Shown: positions 1 through 8,536 of the stretch, piece by piece
Layout of the letters: each line of letters begins with the position of its first letter
How positions within the stretch are numbered: position 1 is the stretch's first letter
Made by a program: the position numbers and the translations under genes
Notes under the pieces: model-generated
Told to the model about the DNA's origin: nothing
Database searches by the model: none
Seen by the model: the letters and a program-made list of their open reading frames with translations, nothing else
Source of the DNA: JAQVWU01 sp964628455
Lineage (GTDB): Bacteria > Bacillota > Clostridia > Oscillospirales > CAG-272
Assembly: GCA_964628455.1 (NCBI GenBank)
Contig: CAZVPD010000001.1
Coordinates: 1 to 64,000, forward strand
DNA length: 64,000 nt
Direction: 5' to 3'

Positions 1-28
1 CATATTTTATTATACAGGAGAAAAAGAC

Positions 29-1177
29 ATGAAGATCACAGCTGTCAATGCGTATCTTGTCCGTCCCCGATGGTGTTTTGTCGAGATCACGACCGACGAA
101 GGGTTCACCGGCTGGGGAGAGGCCGTGCTTGAAGGAAGAGCGGCAACGGTCCGGACGGCGGTAAGCGAAGTCACCGGTTATCTTGTGGGAGCGGATCCCA
201 TGAGAATCGAAGATCTGTGGACTATGATGTACCGCGGGGGATTTTACCGCGGGGGCGGCATCCTGATGAGCGCCATCGCCGGGATCGACCAGGCTCTCTG
301 GGATATCAAGGGGAAATTCTACGGCGCGCCGGTATACGACCTGCTTGGCGGACGCTGCCGCGACAGGATGCGCGTTTATTCCTGGATCGGGGGGGACCGG
401 CCGACGGACGCCGCGAGATCCGCGCAGGAAAAGATGGCAGAGGGCTTTACGGCCGTCAAGATGAACGCCGTCGAGGAGCTGCAGTATGTCGACAGCTACG
501 CCAAGATCGACCCCGTGCTCGAGCGTGTCGCGGAGATCCGCCGCGTATGCGGGAACGGGCTCGGGATCGGCATTGATTTTCACGGACGCGTCCACAAGCC
601 GATGGCCAAGGTCCTCGCAAAAAAACTGGAGGAGTTCAACCTTATGTTCATCGAAGAACCGGTGCTGTGCGATAACATGGAAGCCTTCGCGGACGTCGCC
701 CGCGCATGCTCCATACCGATCGCGACCGGAGAACGCGTTTTCACGAAACAGGAATTCAAACGTCTGCTTTCCGCCGGATACGTGGACATCCTCCAGCCCG
801 ACCTTTCGCACGCGGGCGGGATCACGGAAGTGAAGAAGATAGCGGCGATGGCCGAGGCGTATGACGTCGCGCTGGCCCCCCACTGCCCCCTCGGACCGAT
901 CGCGCTGATGTCCTGCATACAAGTCGACGCCTGCTGCTACAACGCCCTTATCCAGGAGCAGAGCATCGGCATCCACTACAACAAGGACGGCGGGGTGCTC
1001 GATTATGTGCATAACCGGGACGCGTTCGATTTTAAAGACGGGTGGATGGCGCTGCCCGTGATCCCGGGGATCGGCGTCGAAGTCAACCGCGAACGGGTCA
1101 TCGAGGAAAACAGGAATCCGCATAACTGGAAGAATCCGATATGGCGCCATGAGGACGGCAGCATCGCCGAGTGGTGA
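29..1177 (+). CDS. dgoD: D-galactonate dehydratase (enolase superfamily)
   Basis: Dehydrates D-galactonate to 2-keto-3-deoxygalactonate, a cytoplasmic step in sugar-acid catabolism. The 382-residue protein is the same length as Escherichia coli DgoD and is colinear with it from memory. Metal ligands fall at Asp183 (in IDFHGR), Glu209 (FIEEP) and Glu235 (TGERVF), and the catalytic histidines at His185 and His285 (APHCPLGP), the positions known for the E. coli enzyme. The C terminus WRHEDGSIAEW is also typical. A CAGGAG ribosome binding site lies 8 bases before the ATG. A binding protein and two glycosidase-like genes follow on the same strand, so galactonate or a related acid may come from a glycan or uptake route encoded here (inference). 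Downstream KDG kinase and aldolase genes are not adjacent. Confidence 0.93.
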   Translation: MKITAVNAYLVRPRWCFVEITTDEGFTGWGEAVLEGRAATVRTAVSEVTGYLVGADPMRIEDLWTMMYRGGFYRGGGILMSAIAGIDQALWDIKGKFYGAPVYDLLGGRCRDRMRVYSWIGGDRPTDAARSAQEKMAEGFTAVKMNAVEELQYVDSYAKIDPVLERVAEIRRVCGNGLGIGIDFHGRVHKPMAKVLAKKLEEFNLMFIEEPVLCDNMEAFADVARACSIPIATGERVFTKQEFKRLLSAGYVDILQPDLSHAGGITEVKKIAAMAEAYDVALAPHCPLGPIALMSCIQVDACCYNALIQEQSIGIHYNKDGGVLDYVHNRDAFDFKDGWMALPVIPGIGVEVNRERVIEENRNPHNWKNPIWRHEDGSIAEW

Positions 1178-1230
1178 TCCCGTAAAAAAATCAAAAGAAT
1201 TCAAATCAACAGGATTTCGAGGTAAAGAAA

Positions 1231-2667
1231 GTGAAAAAAGCAGCCGCGTTGTTTTTGATCCTCTGCCTGGGCGCAGCGTTTATCGCCTGTGCCGGACCCG
1301 CTCCCGAAGAAGAAGCGCCGGTGACCGTCGTTTCTGCCGCGGAGGAAACGGAGGTTTCCCGTTATGTATCCGACGGTCTTCCGGATACGGATTACGAAAA
1401 AAGAACATTCACCGCCCTTCTCCGCGATGAGGACGAGCATTACCGCGAGTATACGGCCGATGAGGAAACCGGCGATATCATCAACGATTCCATCTACGCG
1501 CGTTCCCGCGCGGTCGAAGAGCGTTTCAACATCGAACTCGAGGCCTATAGGGTGGGAGAGGGAGACCTCAACGGCACCTTTACGAAAAGCGTGAAGTCCG
1601 GGGACTACGCGTTCGACATCGGCATGCAGCATATGATCCTCTGCGCAACGCTGGCTGCCGGGGAGGTCACGGTGAACTGGTATGACGTCCCGAATATCGA
1701 TTTCGGCAAACCCTGGTGGACAAGTTCCGCGCAGGAGCTGACGGTAGGCGGGGTCATGTATGTCGCGGCTTCCGATCTGTGCCTGAACACCTTTGAAATG
1801 ACCTGGATGCTGATCTTCAACAAGCAGCTGGTTGCGGACTACAAGAACATCGACCCGTATCAGCTCGTGCGGTCGGGCAAGTGGACGCACGAAAGCTTCA
1901 GGGCCGCCGTGACCGATGTTTCAAACGATCTCAACGGCGACAGCGTCATGGACGAACTGGATTTTTACGGCATCAATTCCTACGGGGGACTGTGGCTCGC
2001 GTCCGTCGGGAATTTCATGTGGGCGGCGGGACAGAAAATATCGGAATTCGACGAGGACGGCGTTCCCTATTTTGCGATGGACACCGAGAAGATGTATAAC
2101 ATCGTCGACAGGATATATGACATCATGTGTCAGAACGACAACGCCCATTTTGACAAGACCAACGGACAGGACCTGATCTTCTGGAAAGGGCAGGCTTTGT
2201 TTGCCTCCTGTATGGTCCGCGACATCGAGGCGAACCGCGATAAAGACACCGAATACGGCATGGTCCCCTATCCCAAATACGACGAAGCGCAGGAAAAATA
2301 TCTGACTCTGGTCGACGGGCACGCGTCCATGATGCTTGTTCCGGTTTTCGCTTCGGACGAGGACCTGGCGTTTATCGGGACGGTCACGGAAGCGCTGTCC
2401 GCAGAGGCCTATAATTCGGTTCTGCCCGCATACTATGAGACGGCCATGCAGATCAAATTCGCAAGGGACGAAAACTTTCCGGAAATGCTCGAGCTGATCC
2501 GGCTCGGACGCACGTTTAATTTCGGCTATGTGTACGATACCAAGATCAACCGCGACATCCTCCCGAATCTGATCTTCGACGGAAGCACCGACCTCGCCTC
2601 TAAACTGGCCGCTGCAAAAGACGCGACCAACGCGTATTATGAAAAAATACTCTCCCTTTACAGCTGA
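1231..2667 (+). CDS. Extracellular solute-binding lipoprotein (sugar ABC transporter type)
   Basis: A GTG start follows a GAGGT ribosome binding site. The signal peptide ends in a lipobox (AFIAC, Cys20), so the protein is probably lipid-anchored outside the membrane. The 478-residue body resembles family 1 extracellular solute-binding proteins and contains a DLNGDSVMDE calcium-loop-like motif near the middle, typical of this group. It is a paralogue of the binding proteins at 37466 and 57377: all share an LP-D/A-DFE opening block and the D-x-NGD motif. The ligand is presumably an oligosaccharide or sugar derivative. No permease or ATPase gene is adjacent, so it probably works with a transporter encoded elsewhere. 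Confidence 0.85.
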   Translation: MKKAAALFLILCLGAAFIACAGPAPEEEAPVTVVSAAEETEVSRYVSDGLPDTDYEKRTFTALLRDEDEHYREYTADEETGDIINDSIYARSRAVEERFNIELEAYRVGEGDLNGTFTKSVKSGDYAFDIGMQHMILCATLAAGEVTVNWYDVPNIDFGKPWWTSSAQELTVGGVMYVAASDLCLNTFEMTWMLIFNKQLVADYKNIDPYQLVRSGKWTHESFRAAVTDVSNDLNGDSVMDELDFYGINSYGGLWLASVGNFMWAAGQKISEFDEDGVPYFAMDTEKMYNIVDRIYDIMCQNDNAHFDKTNGQDLIFWKGQALFASCMVRDIEANRDKDTEYGMVPYPKYDEAQEKYLTLVDGHASMMLVPVFASDEDLAFIGTVTEALSAEAYNSVLPAYYETAMQIKFARDENFPEMLELIRLGRTFNFGYVYDTKINRDILPNLIFDGSTDLASKLAAAKDATNAYYEKILSLYS

Positions 2668-2690
2668 AAAAATTTAATTTTAAAGTAAGG

Positions 2691-2707
2691 ACGTTTGAAT
2701 TTCAAAC
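2691..2707. promoter_or_regulatory. Short inverted repeat just upstream of the GH29-like gene
   Basis: CGTTTGA and TCAAACG flank a 3-base loop. The repeat sits between a possible ribosome binding site (TAAGGA, 2685-2690) and the candidate GTG (2711) and ATG (2720) starts. In RNA it could shorten the effective spacing between site and start. The function is inferred only. Confidence 0.3.
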
Positions 2708-2710
2708 GGC

Positions 2711-3961
2711 GTGACCGATATGACGGAAACAACAGAAAGCCGGTTCGCGCGCATGCGCGTCGGGCTGTTTACCCACTATACGTATGCGACATACCGGACG
2801 GAGAACAATTACGGCGGCACATGGCGCTCCCCTTCTGACAGCACGGGAGCGGCTTCGGCCGAAGAAGCCGCTTCAGCCCTCGATGCCGGAGCTTATGCCT
2901 CCGCGGCCCTTGACATGGGGGCGGAATACGTCGTTTTCACGGTATGCCATGCCGGATTCAACTTGCTTTTTCCCTCGGAAACCATGAGGAAAACAGGCTG
3001 CGCGCATAAAACATCCGAAACCGACGCCATAGCAAAACTGCTGTGCGCGCTTGAGGCGCACGGTATTCCGCTCGTGCTTTATATGCCCCCGAACGACAAC
3101 CACGATATTCCGGACGCCGACCTGATCAGGATGGGATGGATGAGGGAGGACGGGACGCAGGACGACGGCGGACGGGAAATTTTTATCAACGCGCTGCTGC
3201 GTGAGATCAATGCGCGCTACGCCGGCCGCATCTCCGGCATCTGGTTTGACCAGTGCGGCCCGAGAAACTCCGCTGCCGCCGCTCTTCGCGAAGGGAATCC
3301 GGAAGCCGTGATTTTTGTGAACCGCGGCATCACCGGCGACGGCGGCAGACATGAGATCTCCGATTTTTACGTCTCCGAATTTTACGGACAGATCCCGCCG
3401 GGCGACACGGACGCATTCCCGACGCATCACTCGCAGGTAAACCGCATCTTCGGCGGCAGCTGGTGGGCATGCGGAGGCAGGGCGACCGCCGGCGCGCGCG
3501 GATTGTACCGGTATACCGTAAGGACCGCGGCAACCGAGGGGCAGTACAACTGCGGCGTCAACTGGGCCTGCGGACAGTATATCAGCCAGGAATGGGAAGA
3601 AGGCGTCCGCGAACTCATGACAGACTTCGGCAGCCTTATGCGCAGATACGGGTCTTCCGTTTACGGCACCGTTCCTTCCCGTTCGTATGTTACGCCTTCG
3701 GGGTCGGTGCTTGAAAAAAGCATGTGGGGCGTCGCCACGGAAAAAGAAGACGGCAGCAGGGTCTTTCTGCATGTCCTGAACCCTCCGGCCGGCGGCGTGC
3801 TGCATATCGGTTACGCCGCGGACGGAAAGACCTTCGGGTCGGCAAGTCTTCTGGGAGGTGAAAAAGCCGCGTTTACCGATAACGGCAGCGGTTACAGCAT
3901 CATGATATCCGGTCCGTGGGACGACACCGATACCGTCATACAGCTGAATACCCGCCTTTAA
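2711..3961 (+). CDS. GH29-like (alpha-L-fucosidase family-like) protein
   Basis: A 416-residue protein without a signal peptide, so probably cytoplasmic. The N-terminal half looks like the alpha-L-fucosidase TIM barrel: an early RMRVGLFTHY segment, a stretch on the substrate channel (EYVVFTVCHAGFNLLFPS) and GIWFDQCG, which matches the WFD segment holding the catalytic Asp nucleophile in GH29. A beta-rich C terminus follows. GH29 enzymes remove alpha-L-fucose, but the usual histidine-rich K-H-x-G-F block is altered (CHAGFN), so the substrate is uncertain. The start is unclear: GTG at 2711 or ATG at 2720, both with poor spacing to a ribosome binding site. It lies between the binding protein and a clan GH-A gene on the same strand, suggesting a single glycan-use operon. 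Confidence 0.6.
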   Translation: MTDMTETTESRFARMRVGLFTHYTYATYRTENNYGGTWRSPSDSTGAASAEEAASALDAGAYASAALDMGAEYVVFTVCHAGFNLLFPSETMRKTGCAHKTSETDAIAKLLCALEAHGIPLVLYMPPNDNHDIPDADLIRMGWMREDGTQDDGGREIFINALLREINARYAGRISGIWFDQCGPRNSAAAALREGNPEAVIFVNRGITGDGGRHEISDFYVSEFYGQIPPGDTDAFPTHHSQVNRIFGGSWWACGGRATAGARGLYRYTVRTAATEGQYNCGVNWACGQYISQEWEEGVRELMTDFGSLMRRYGSSVYGTVPSRSYVTPSGSVLEKSMWGVATEKEDGSRVFLHVLNPPAGGVLHIGYAADGKTFGSASLLGGEKAAFTDNGSGYSIMISGPWDDTDTVIQLNTRL

Positions 3962-4016
3962 GAAAGAATCCGGCCGCATGTCCGGAAAAACGATCCGAAA
4001 AAGAGAGAAAAAGCAT

Positions 4017-5738
4017 ATGAACGCTCGATTCTTTAAAAACAAAGACGGAAGCCTCTACCTGCCGCTCGGAATATTCGGGTGTTATTTTTCCGCGGCTTTT
4101 ATCGGCGAGGAACCGGGGATGCCGACCCGGCACGGAGAGGGACTGCTCCAGTTTCAGCGGCTGACAAAAAGTCAGTGGCGCAAGTTTTTCTCATGGCTGC
4201 AAAAACAGGGGTATACCGCGCTGCGCATGTTTCCGCGCGGCGACTCCATAGGCAGCGCATGGGAAGGGCTTGACCGCGGGGGAAGCGTAAACCGCACGCT
4301 GTTCGATACGCTGACTTCGTATATGAAAACGGCGCGCGAATACGGCATCCGTTTTCAGGTCTGCCTGTTTACCCAGCCCGAGTGTTCGGTTTACTGCAAC
4401 CGCCTGACAAAAACGGCGTTCGGCCACCCCGCGCCGACCGCCGCGCAGCTGGCCTCGCCTTTATCCGACGGAATGCCGCCGCCCTCCGGCAGCCCCGACC
4501 GTGAGGACGCCGCGAATGAACTTGTCCCGTATGAACGCTATTTTTCGGATGAAACCGTCCGCCGCCTGAACAAAAGTTATCTTGATGAGATCATTCCGCT
4601 CCTGGCGCAAAACGAAGATGTTTTTGCCGTGGAATTATACAACGAGACCGGCTGGTCGAGTCCGAATTCGCTGATACCGAACGCCTTCCGCTGGGAATAC
4701 AAGGACGATATCATCGGCTGGTGCTCCGATATGACGGCGCATATCCGAAAGCTCGCGCCCGGCCTGCCCGTCTGCGTCAGCAATCCCGGCGTCGGGCTGC
4801 TCGGTCACGACCCGGCGGAATGGCAGAAAAAGATACGGCCGGATTTCTTTTCCGTGCATAATTATCCCGACTGCTGCGGCCATTTTCCCGGTCTCGATTA
4901 CGCGATGATGAGCGATGCGACGCTTAAATACACGATGTCCGCCGGACGCGCCATGTACGGCGAATGGCAGTGCCTGAATCGCGGCGAAATCACCCGTCAG
5001 GACGAACAGCTGCTCGCGCGAGACATGATATGGATGTCCCTGCTGTCGGGGGCTCCCGGCACGATTTCATGGCTCGGGCAGAGCTGGGGGGAATATCTGT
5101 CCGCGGGACGGATCTTCCGGTCCCTCGAAGGGACGGATCTCGACCGGTGTCCTCCCGCCATAGGGATCGATGTTGCGGATCTGTATAAAAACCTGCTTGC
5201 CTGCGAGGAGGATCCGGATCCCGCGTGTTCCATGCCCGAGGGCTACTGGTGTCCCGATACGGGAGCTCCCGACCGTCTGCACCGTTTCTGCAAAAAGTTC
5301 GGCGGCGGGGCTTACGAACACCTGATGCGGACGGAAAAGACCGCGCTCGAAAGCGGGGCGGATTTTGATTTTACATTCGAACCGGAAAAATACGCGCTGA
5401 AGGATCTGTCGGCTCCCGATCCTTTTTTGCCCGTCGTGGTCCCTGAAGGCTATCATGTGAAATATATGGCTGCCGAGGGAGGCGCTTTCCTCGCATACCT
5501 GCGCAATTACGCAAACAAACCCGTGATCAGGTATCATAAGGACGGAACCCCTTTTGAGATGTTCGCGCTGCGGGACCGGCGTCCCGTCAGGCTGAGAATT
5601 ATGCGGAATGCGGTTACGGACGATATGAAGCTTGATATTTTCGACCTTGACAGAGCTGCGTATACAGCCGAAGGCAGCAAGGAAAAATCATACGACGCCG
5701 GCGTCACGTCGCATGATTTTATACTCGTATTCAGATAA
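4017..5738 (+). CDS. Clan GH-A glycoside hydrolase (GH5-like TIM barrel)
   Basis: The ATG at 4017 is chosen because AGAGAGAAA precedes it at good spacing; an upstream ATG at 3978 would add 13 basic residues. The 573-residue protein has no signal peptide. It shows the clan GH-A catalytic pair: an acid/base Glu in ELYNETGW (about residue 210) and a nucleophile Glu in MYGEWQC (about residue 316). The opening FFKNKDGSLYLPLG resembles beta-galactosidase- or mannanase-like GH-A proteins that begin with a beta-strand leading into the barrel. The last 130 residues look like a beta-sandwich. The exact family and substrate cannot be fixed from the sequence. It is the last gene of the dgoD cluster and ends before a strong bidirectional terminator. 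Confidence 0.65.
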   Translation: MNARFFKNKDGSLYLPLGIFGCYFSAAFIGEEPGMPTRHGEGLLQFQRLTKSQWRKFFSWLQKQGYTALRMFPRGDSIGSAWEGLDRGGSVNRTLFDTLTSYMKTAREYGIRFQVCLFTQPECSVYCNRLTKTAFGHPAPTAAQLASPLSDGMPPPSGSPDREDAANELVPYERYFSDETVRRLNKSYLDEIIPLLAQNEDVFAVELYNETGWSSPNSLIPNAFRWEYKDDIIGWCSDMTAHIRKLAPGLPVCVSNPGVGLLGHDPAEWQKKIRPDFFSVHNYPDCCGHFPGLDYAMMSDATLKYTMSAGRAMYGEWQCLNRGEITRQDEQLLARDMIWMSLLSGAPGTISWLGQSWGEYLSAGRIFRSLEGTDLDRCPPAIGIDVADLYKNLLACEEDPDPACSMPEGYWCPDTGAPDRLHRFCKKFGGGAYEHLMRTEKTALESGADFDFTFEPEKYALKDLSAPDPFLPVVVPEGYHVKYMAAEGGAFLAYLRNYANKPVIRYHKDGTPFEMFALRDRRPVRLRIMRNAVTDDMKLDIFDLDRAAYTAEGSKEKSYDAGVTSHDFILVFR

Positions 5739-5791
5739 GTCCGGCGGACCGGTAAAAGATCCGGCTCCGGCAATTTAAAATCAAAGGACAG

Positions 5792-5838
5792 AAAAAAAGA
5801 GCTCCGTTTTTCACCGGCACCGGCGGAAGCTCTTTTTT
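5792..5838. terminator. Bidirectional terminator between convergent genes
   Basis: An A-run plus AGAGCT pairs with AGCTCTTTTTT across a GC-rich loop. It has a T-run on both strands and serves the GH-A gene (+) and the ABC ATPase gene (-). Confidence 0.85.
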
Positions 5839-5870
5839 ATATTCTCCGCATGCGGAAAACAGATCCGGAA

Positions 5871-6671
5871 TCATTGTTTTCCTTCGTTCAGGGCGGTAAA
5901 CGACCGTAAAAACGCGGTCAGCCGCTCGTTCCGGACCGACCCGAAGATCTCTCCCGACGTTCCTTCGGCCGCGATCACTCCGTTGTCCATGAAAAGGACG
6001 CGGTCCGCGATGTCCCTGGCAAAAGCCATTTCATGCGTGACGATGACCATGGTCATCTTATCCGCGGCAAGCGCCTTCATGACGGACAGGACTTCTCCGG
6101 TCAGTTCGGGGTCCAGCGCGGAAGTCGGTTCGTCGAACAGCAGGATGTCGGGATTCATCATCAGCGCTCGCGCTATCGCGACACGCTGCTTCTGTCCGCC
6201 CGAAAGGCTGGAGGGCATCTCGTTTAATTTTTCGGAAAGCCCCACCCGCGCAAGCAATAAACGGCAGCGTTCCTCTGCTTCCGCTTTCGGCAGGCGTTCG
6301 ACCAGCAGCGGCGACAGCATCAGATTGGCTTTTACGGACAGATGGGGGTATAAGTTGAAATGCTGGAATACCATGCCCATTTTGCGGCAGACATGGCGGA
6401 TCTCTTTTTCGTGGATATAAACGCCGTTTTCAACGAGCGGCAGGGATTCTATATAAACGCTGCCGCCGTTCATTCGCTCGAGGGCGATCAGGCAGCGTAA
6501 AAACGTGCTCTTGCCGGAACCCGACGGTCCGATGACGGCGATCACCTCGCCGCGCTTCACTTCAAAGGAAACGCCGCGAAGGACACGGTTCCCGCCGAAC
6601 GACTTCTCCATGCCCGAGGCTTTGATCATAGCGTCGCTTCCGTTTGCGGAAGCCGGTTTGATTTTTTCCAT
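5871..6671 (-). CDS. Polar amino acid ABC transporter ATP-binding protein
   Basis: The 266-residue ATPase drives amino acid import at the inner face of the membrane. Walker A is GPSGSGKST (residues 48-56), the Q-loop lies in MVFQHFNLYPHLSV, the ABC signature is LSGGQKQRVAIARAL, Walker B is ILLFDEPTSALDPE, and the switch histidine is in VIVTHEM. This is the GlnQ/HisP pattern. It is the last gene of a three-gene minus-strand operon (binding protein, permease, ATPase), 12 bases after the permease stop. An internal ATG (residue 15, MIKASG) would give a more standard length; both starts have only moderate ribosome binding sites. Confidence 0.93.
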   Translation of the reverse strand: MEKIKPASANGSDAMIKASGMEKSFGGNRVLRGVSFEVKRGEVIAVIGPSGSGKSTFLRCLIALERMNGGSVYIESLPLVENGVYIHEKEIRHVCRKMGMVFQHFNLYPHLSVKANLMLSPLLVERLPKAEAEERCRLLLARVGLSEKLNEMPSSLSGGQKQRVAIARALMMNPDILLFDEPTSALDPELTGEVLSVMKALAADKMTMVIVTHEMAFARDIADRVLFMDNGVIAAEGTSGEIFGSVRNERLTAFLRSFTALNEGKQ

Positions 6672-6683
6672 ACCGTGCCTTTT

Positions 6684-7322
6684 CTAAAATGCGAACCGGC
6701 GTTCAAGCCGGTTGAACAGTTTGGTCAGTCCGAAAGTCATGACGAGATAGAAGATCGCAGCGATAAAATACGGGACAACGGAAACATGCGTGTTTACCAT
6801 CGATTTTGTGAAATGAAGCAGGTCGGTCAGACCGATCGCGGTGACCAGCGCGGTGTCCTTTATCAGGGTGATCTCTTCGTTTGAAACAGCCGGGAGGGTC
6901 ACTTTGAACATCTGGGGCAGAACGATGCGCAGCACCGTCTGCCAGCGGCCGAGGCCCAGCACCTGTGCGGCCTCATACTGCCCGCTGTCGACGGAGAGCA
7001 GTCCTCCGCGGAAAATTTCGGAATAATACGCGGCATAATTCAGGACAAAGGCAATGCAGGCTGCGGTAAAACGGCTCAGCGCGAGATAAGGCCCTATGCC
7101 GGGAATAAATTTCAGCCCGTAATAAAAGAAGAAAAGCTGAAGCATCAGGGGAGTGCCGCGCATGACAAAAACATATCCCCGTGTCAGTGAACGAAGGAAA
7201 CGGTTTTTGCCGACCGACAGAAAAGTCGAACCCAGACCGAGCGGGATGGAAAAAACCGACGTTATGAGGAATAAAACAACCGTTATGCCGGCTCCCTTAA
7301 GGAGAACGGCCGCAATCTGCAA
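6684..7322 (-). CDS. Polar amino acid ABC transporter permease (His/Glu/Gln/Arg/opine type)
   Basis: A membrane permease of about 212 residues with roughly five transmembrane segments. The family signature runs through VMRGTPLMLQLFF, and the EAA loop, which contacts the ATPase, is EAAQVLGLGRWQTVLRIVLPQ. The start is uncertain. TTG at 7322 has no good ribosome binding site, and the same frame continues upstream (FITFY) to an ATT codon preceded by AAAGGGCGG, a possible rare start. It lies between the ATPase and the binding protein, with a strong hairpin separating it from the latter. Confidence 0.9.
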   Translation of the reverse strand: MQIAAVLLKGAGITVVLFLITSVFSIPLGLGSTFLSVGKNRFLRSLTRGYVFVMRGTPLMLQLFFFYYGLKFIPGIGPYLALSRFTAACIAFVLNYAAYYSEIFRGGLLSVDSGQYEAAQVLGLGRWQTVLRIVLPQMFKVTLPAVSNEEITLIKDTALVTAIGLTDLLHFTKSMVNTHVSVVPYFIAAIFYLVMTFGLTKLFNRLERRFAF

Positions 7323-7370
7323 ATAAAAAGTAATAAAAATCCGCCCTTTATTCGTATATTAAAGCATATA

Positions 7371-7407
7371 AAACACAGGCAGCAGGCACCGCCTGTTACC
7401 TGTGTTT
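7371..7407 (-). terminator. Hairpin between binding-protein and permease genes (leaky terminator or mRNA stabiliser)
   Basis: AAACACAGG pairs with CCTGTGTTT around a second inverted repeat (CAGGC/GCCTG). On the minus strand it is followed by TTATAT rather than a clean T-run. Such hairpins after the binding-protein gene commonly raise its level over the membrane subunits, which is the inferred role here. Confidence 0.65.
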
Positions 7408-7447
7408 CGTTTATGTTTATGTTCTTTTACGCCGGCCGTTTTTGATT

Positions 7448-8280
7448 TCAGCTGTCTTTCTCGATGACATAGCGGATATAGACTTCATCGATGACAAGCG
7501 CGTCCACCGAACCTGCCTTAAGGTCGAGATAGGCGTCGTCAAAGGAAGCGTATTCCGCAACTTTCGAAAAAGTCGAAACGACATCGGTCGCTGCGTTGAT
7601 GGCGTCAAGCGCGGCGGAACCGGACTGTGTGGCTACGATTTTGCCCGCGAGGTCGGCTTTGCTCTTGATGCCGGAATCGGCTGCAACCGCGATCACCTGG
7701 CGGTTGGCAATATAAGGCTTGGAGATATTCATGGCGGCNNNNNNNNNNTAGACATGCCGTTCCAGATACAGTCTATGGATTTTGAGCTGAGTTCGAGTTC
7801 TTTGGCGTCCCATTCGATGGGCTGGAGCACCAGTTCGACTCCGAGGCGCGTGCAGACTTCTTTCGCGAGGTCCACGTCGAATCCGACTATTTCGCCTTCT
7901 GCGTCACGGAAGCCCATGGGAGGAAACGTTTCGTCCAGGCCGAGGATCAGTTTTCCGTTGTTTAAGATATAATCCAGGGATCCGTCGCCGGTTTCCGTGA
8001 TTTCACGCTGGAAAGCGGCGTCCTTTATGGAGACGTCCTTGCCGAACCATTTGACGGAAATTTCCGCGAACGTGCCGTCGGCGATCATTTCGTCGATCAG
8101 CGACTGAACTTTCAGAGTAAGGGCATTGTCGTCGAGACGGAAACCGATGCCGTAGAATTCCTCGCCGAAATGATCGTCAAGGACGATATAGTCGGCTCCG
8201 GCCTCTTTGCAGGAGGGAAACGCGACAAGGATCATGACCATTGCGAGCGCAAGATACAAAAATCTTTTTGCTGTCTTCAT
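7448..8280 (-). CDS. Amino acid ABC transporter substrate-binding lipoprotein, apparently circularly permuted, with an assembly gap
   Basis: The gene starts with AAGGAG before ATG 8280 and a signal peptide ending in a lipobox (AFPSC, Cys24). Family 3 binding-protein features follow: a GLDETFPPMGFRD segment, IVGFDVDLAKEVCTRLG, CIWNGMS, then after the gap SKPYIANRQVIAV and VDALVIDEVYIRYVI. The block that normally ends this family (YGIGFR, then DEMIADGTFAEISVKWFG) instead sits directly after the signal peptide, and the protein stops at VIEKDS where that block would be expected. The domain order is therefore permuted. Ten Ns at 7739-7748 replace roughly the ITPER-type loop after NGMS and break the reading frame. 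It is the first gene of the ABC operon and carries its own promoter. Confidence 0.85.
7739..7748. other. Assembly gap (10 N)
   Basis: Ten Ns lie inside the binding-protein gene. The family sequence on both sides suggests that only a few codons of a conserved loop are missing, so the run is probably a placeholder rather than a measured length. Confidence 0.95.
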
Positions 8281-8338
8281 TTAAATTACTCCTTAGATAG
8301 TAGAATATGATTTTTTTCGCCTTTCGGCACGGGCGTGC

Positions 8339-8360
8339 GTTAACGCGTCAGCGCATTAAC
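8339..8360. promoter_or_regulatory. Imperfect palindrome, candidate operator for the amino acid transporter operon
   Basis: GTTAA-n-GCG-n4-CGC-n-TTAAC spans 22 bases just downstream of the minus-strand -10 element and before the start codon. The position suits a repressor site. The regulator is unknown. Confidence 0.4.
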
Positions 8361-8373
8361 ATGATGCTGCTTT

Positions 8374-8402
8374 ATTATATCACAGATATTCCGGCTTTTC
8401 AA
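8374..8402 (-). promoter_or_regulatory. Promoter of the amino acid ABC transporter operon
   Basis: Read on the minus strand: TTGAAA (8402-8397), 17 bases, TATAAT (8379-8374). It is divergent from the promoter at 8431-8459. Confidence 0.8.
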
Positions 8403-8430
8403 GTATCGGCAACATAATATTAAAAAAACG

Positions 8431-8459
8431 TTGACAATTTTTCCGGGATACTATACAAT
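8431..8459 (+). promoter_or_regulatory. Promoter of the DHDPS-family gene
   Basis: TTGACA (8431-8436), 17 bases, TACAAT (8454-8459), followed by an AT-rich leader up to the ATG at 8537. Confidence 0.8.
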
Positions 8460-8536
8460 TACACTTAATTTAATTTATTTTAATTTGATTTGATTTTATT
8501 CAAAGGAAACCGCAAAAAAAGGACAGGACGGAGAAG

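Noticed and set aside
2873..4042. Minus-strand frame of 389 codons opposite the GH29-like gene
   Set aside because: It is Arg/Gly/Ala-rich shadow coding of the real gene, without motifs or a ribosome binding site.
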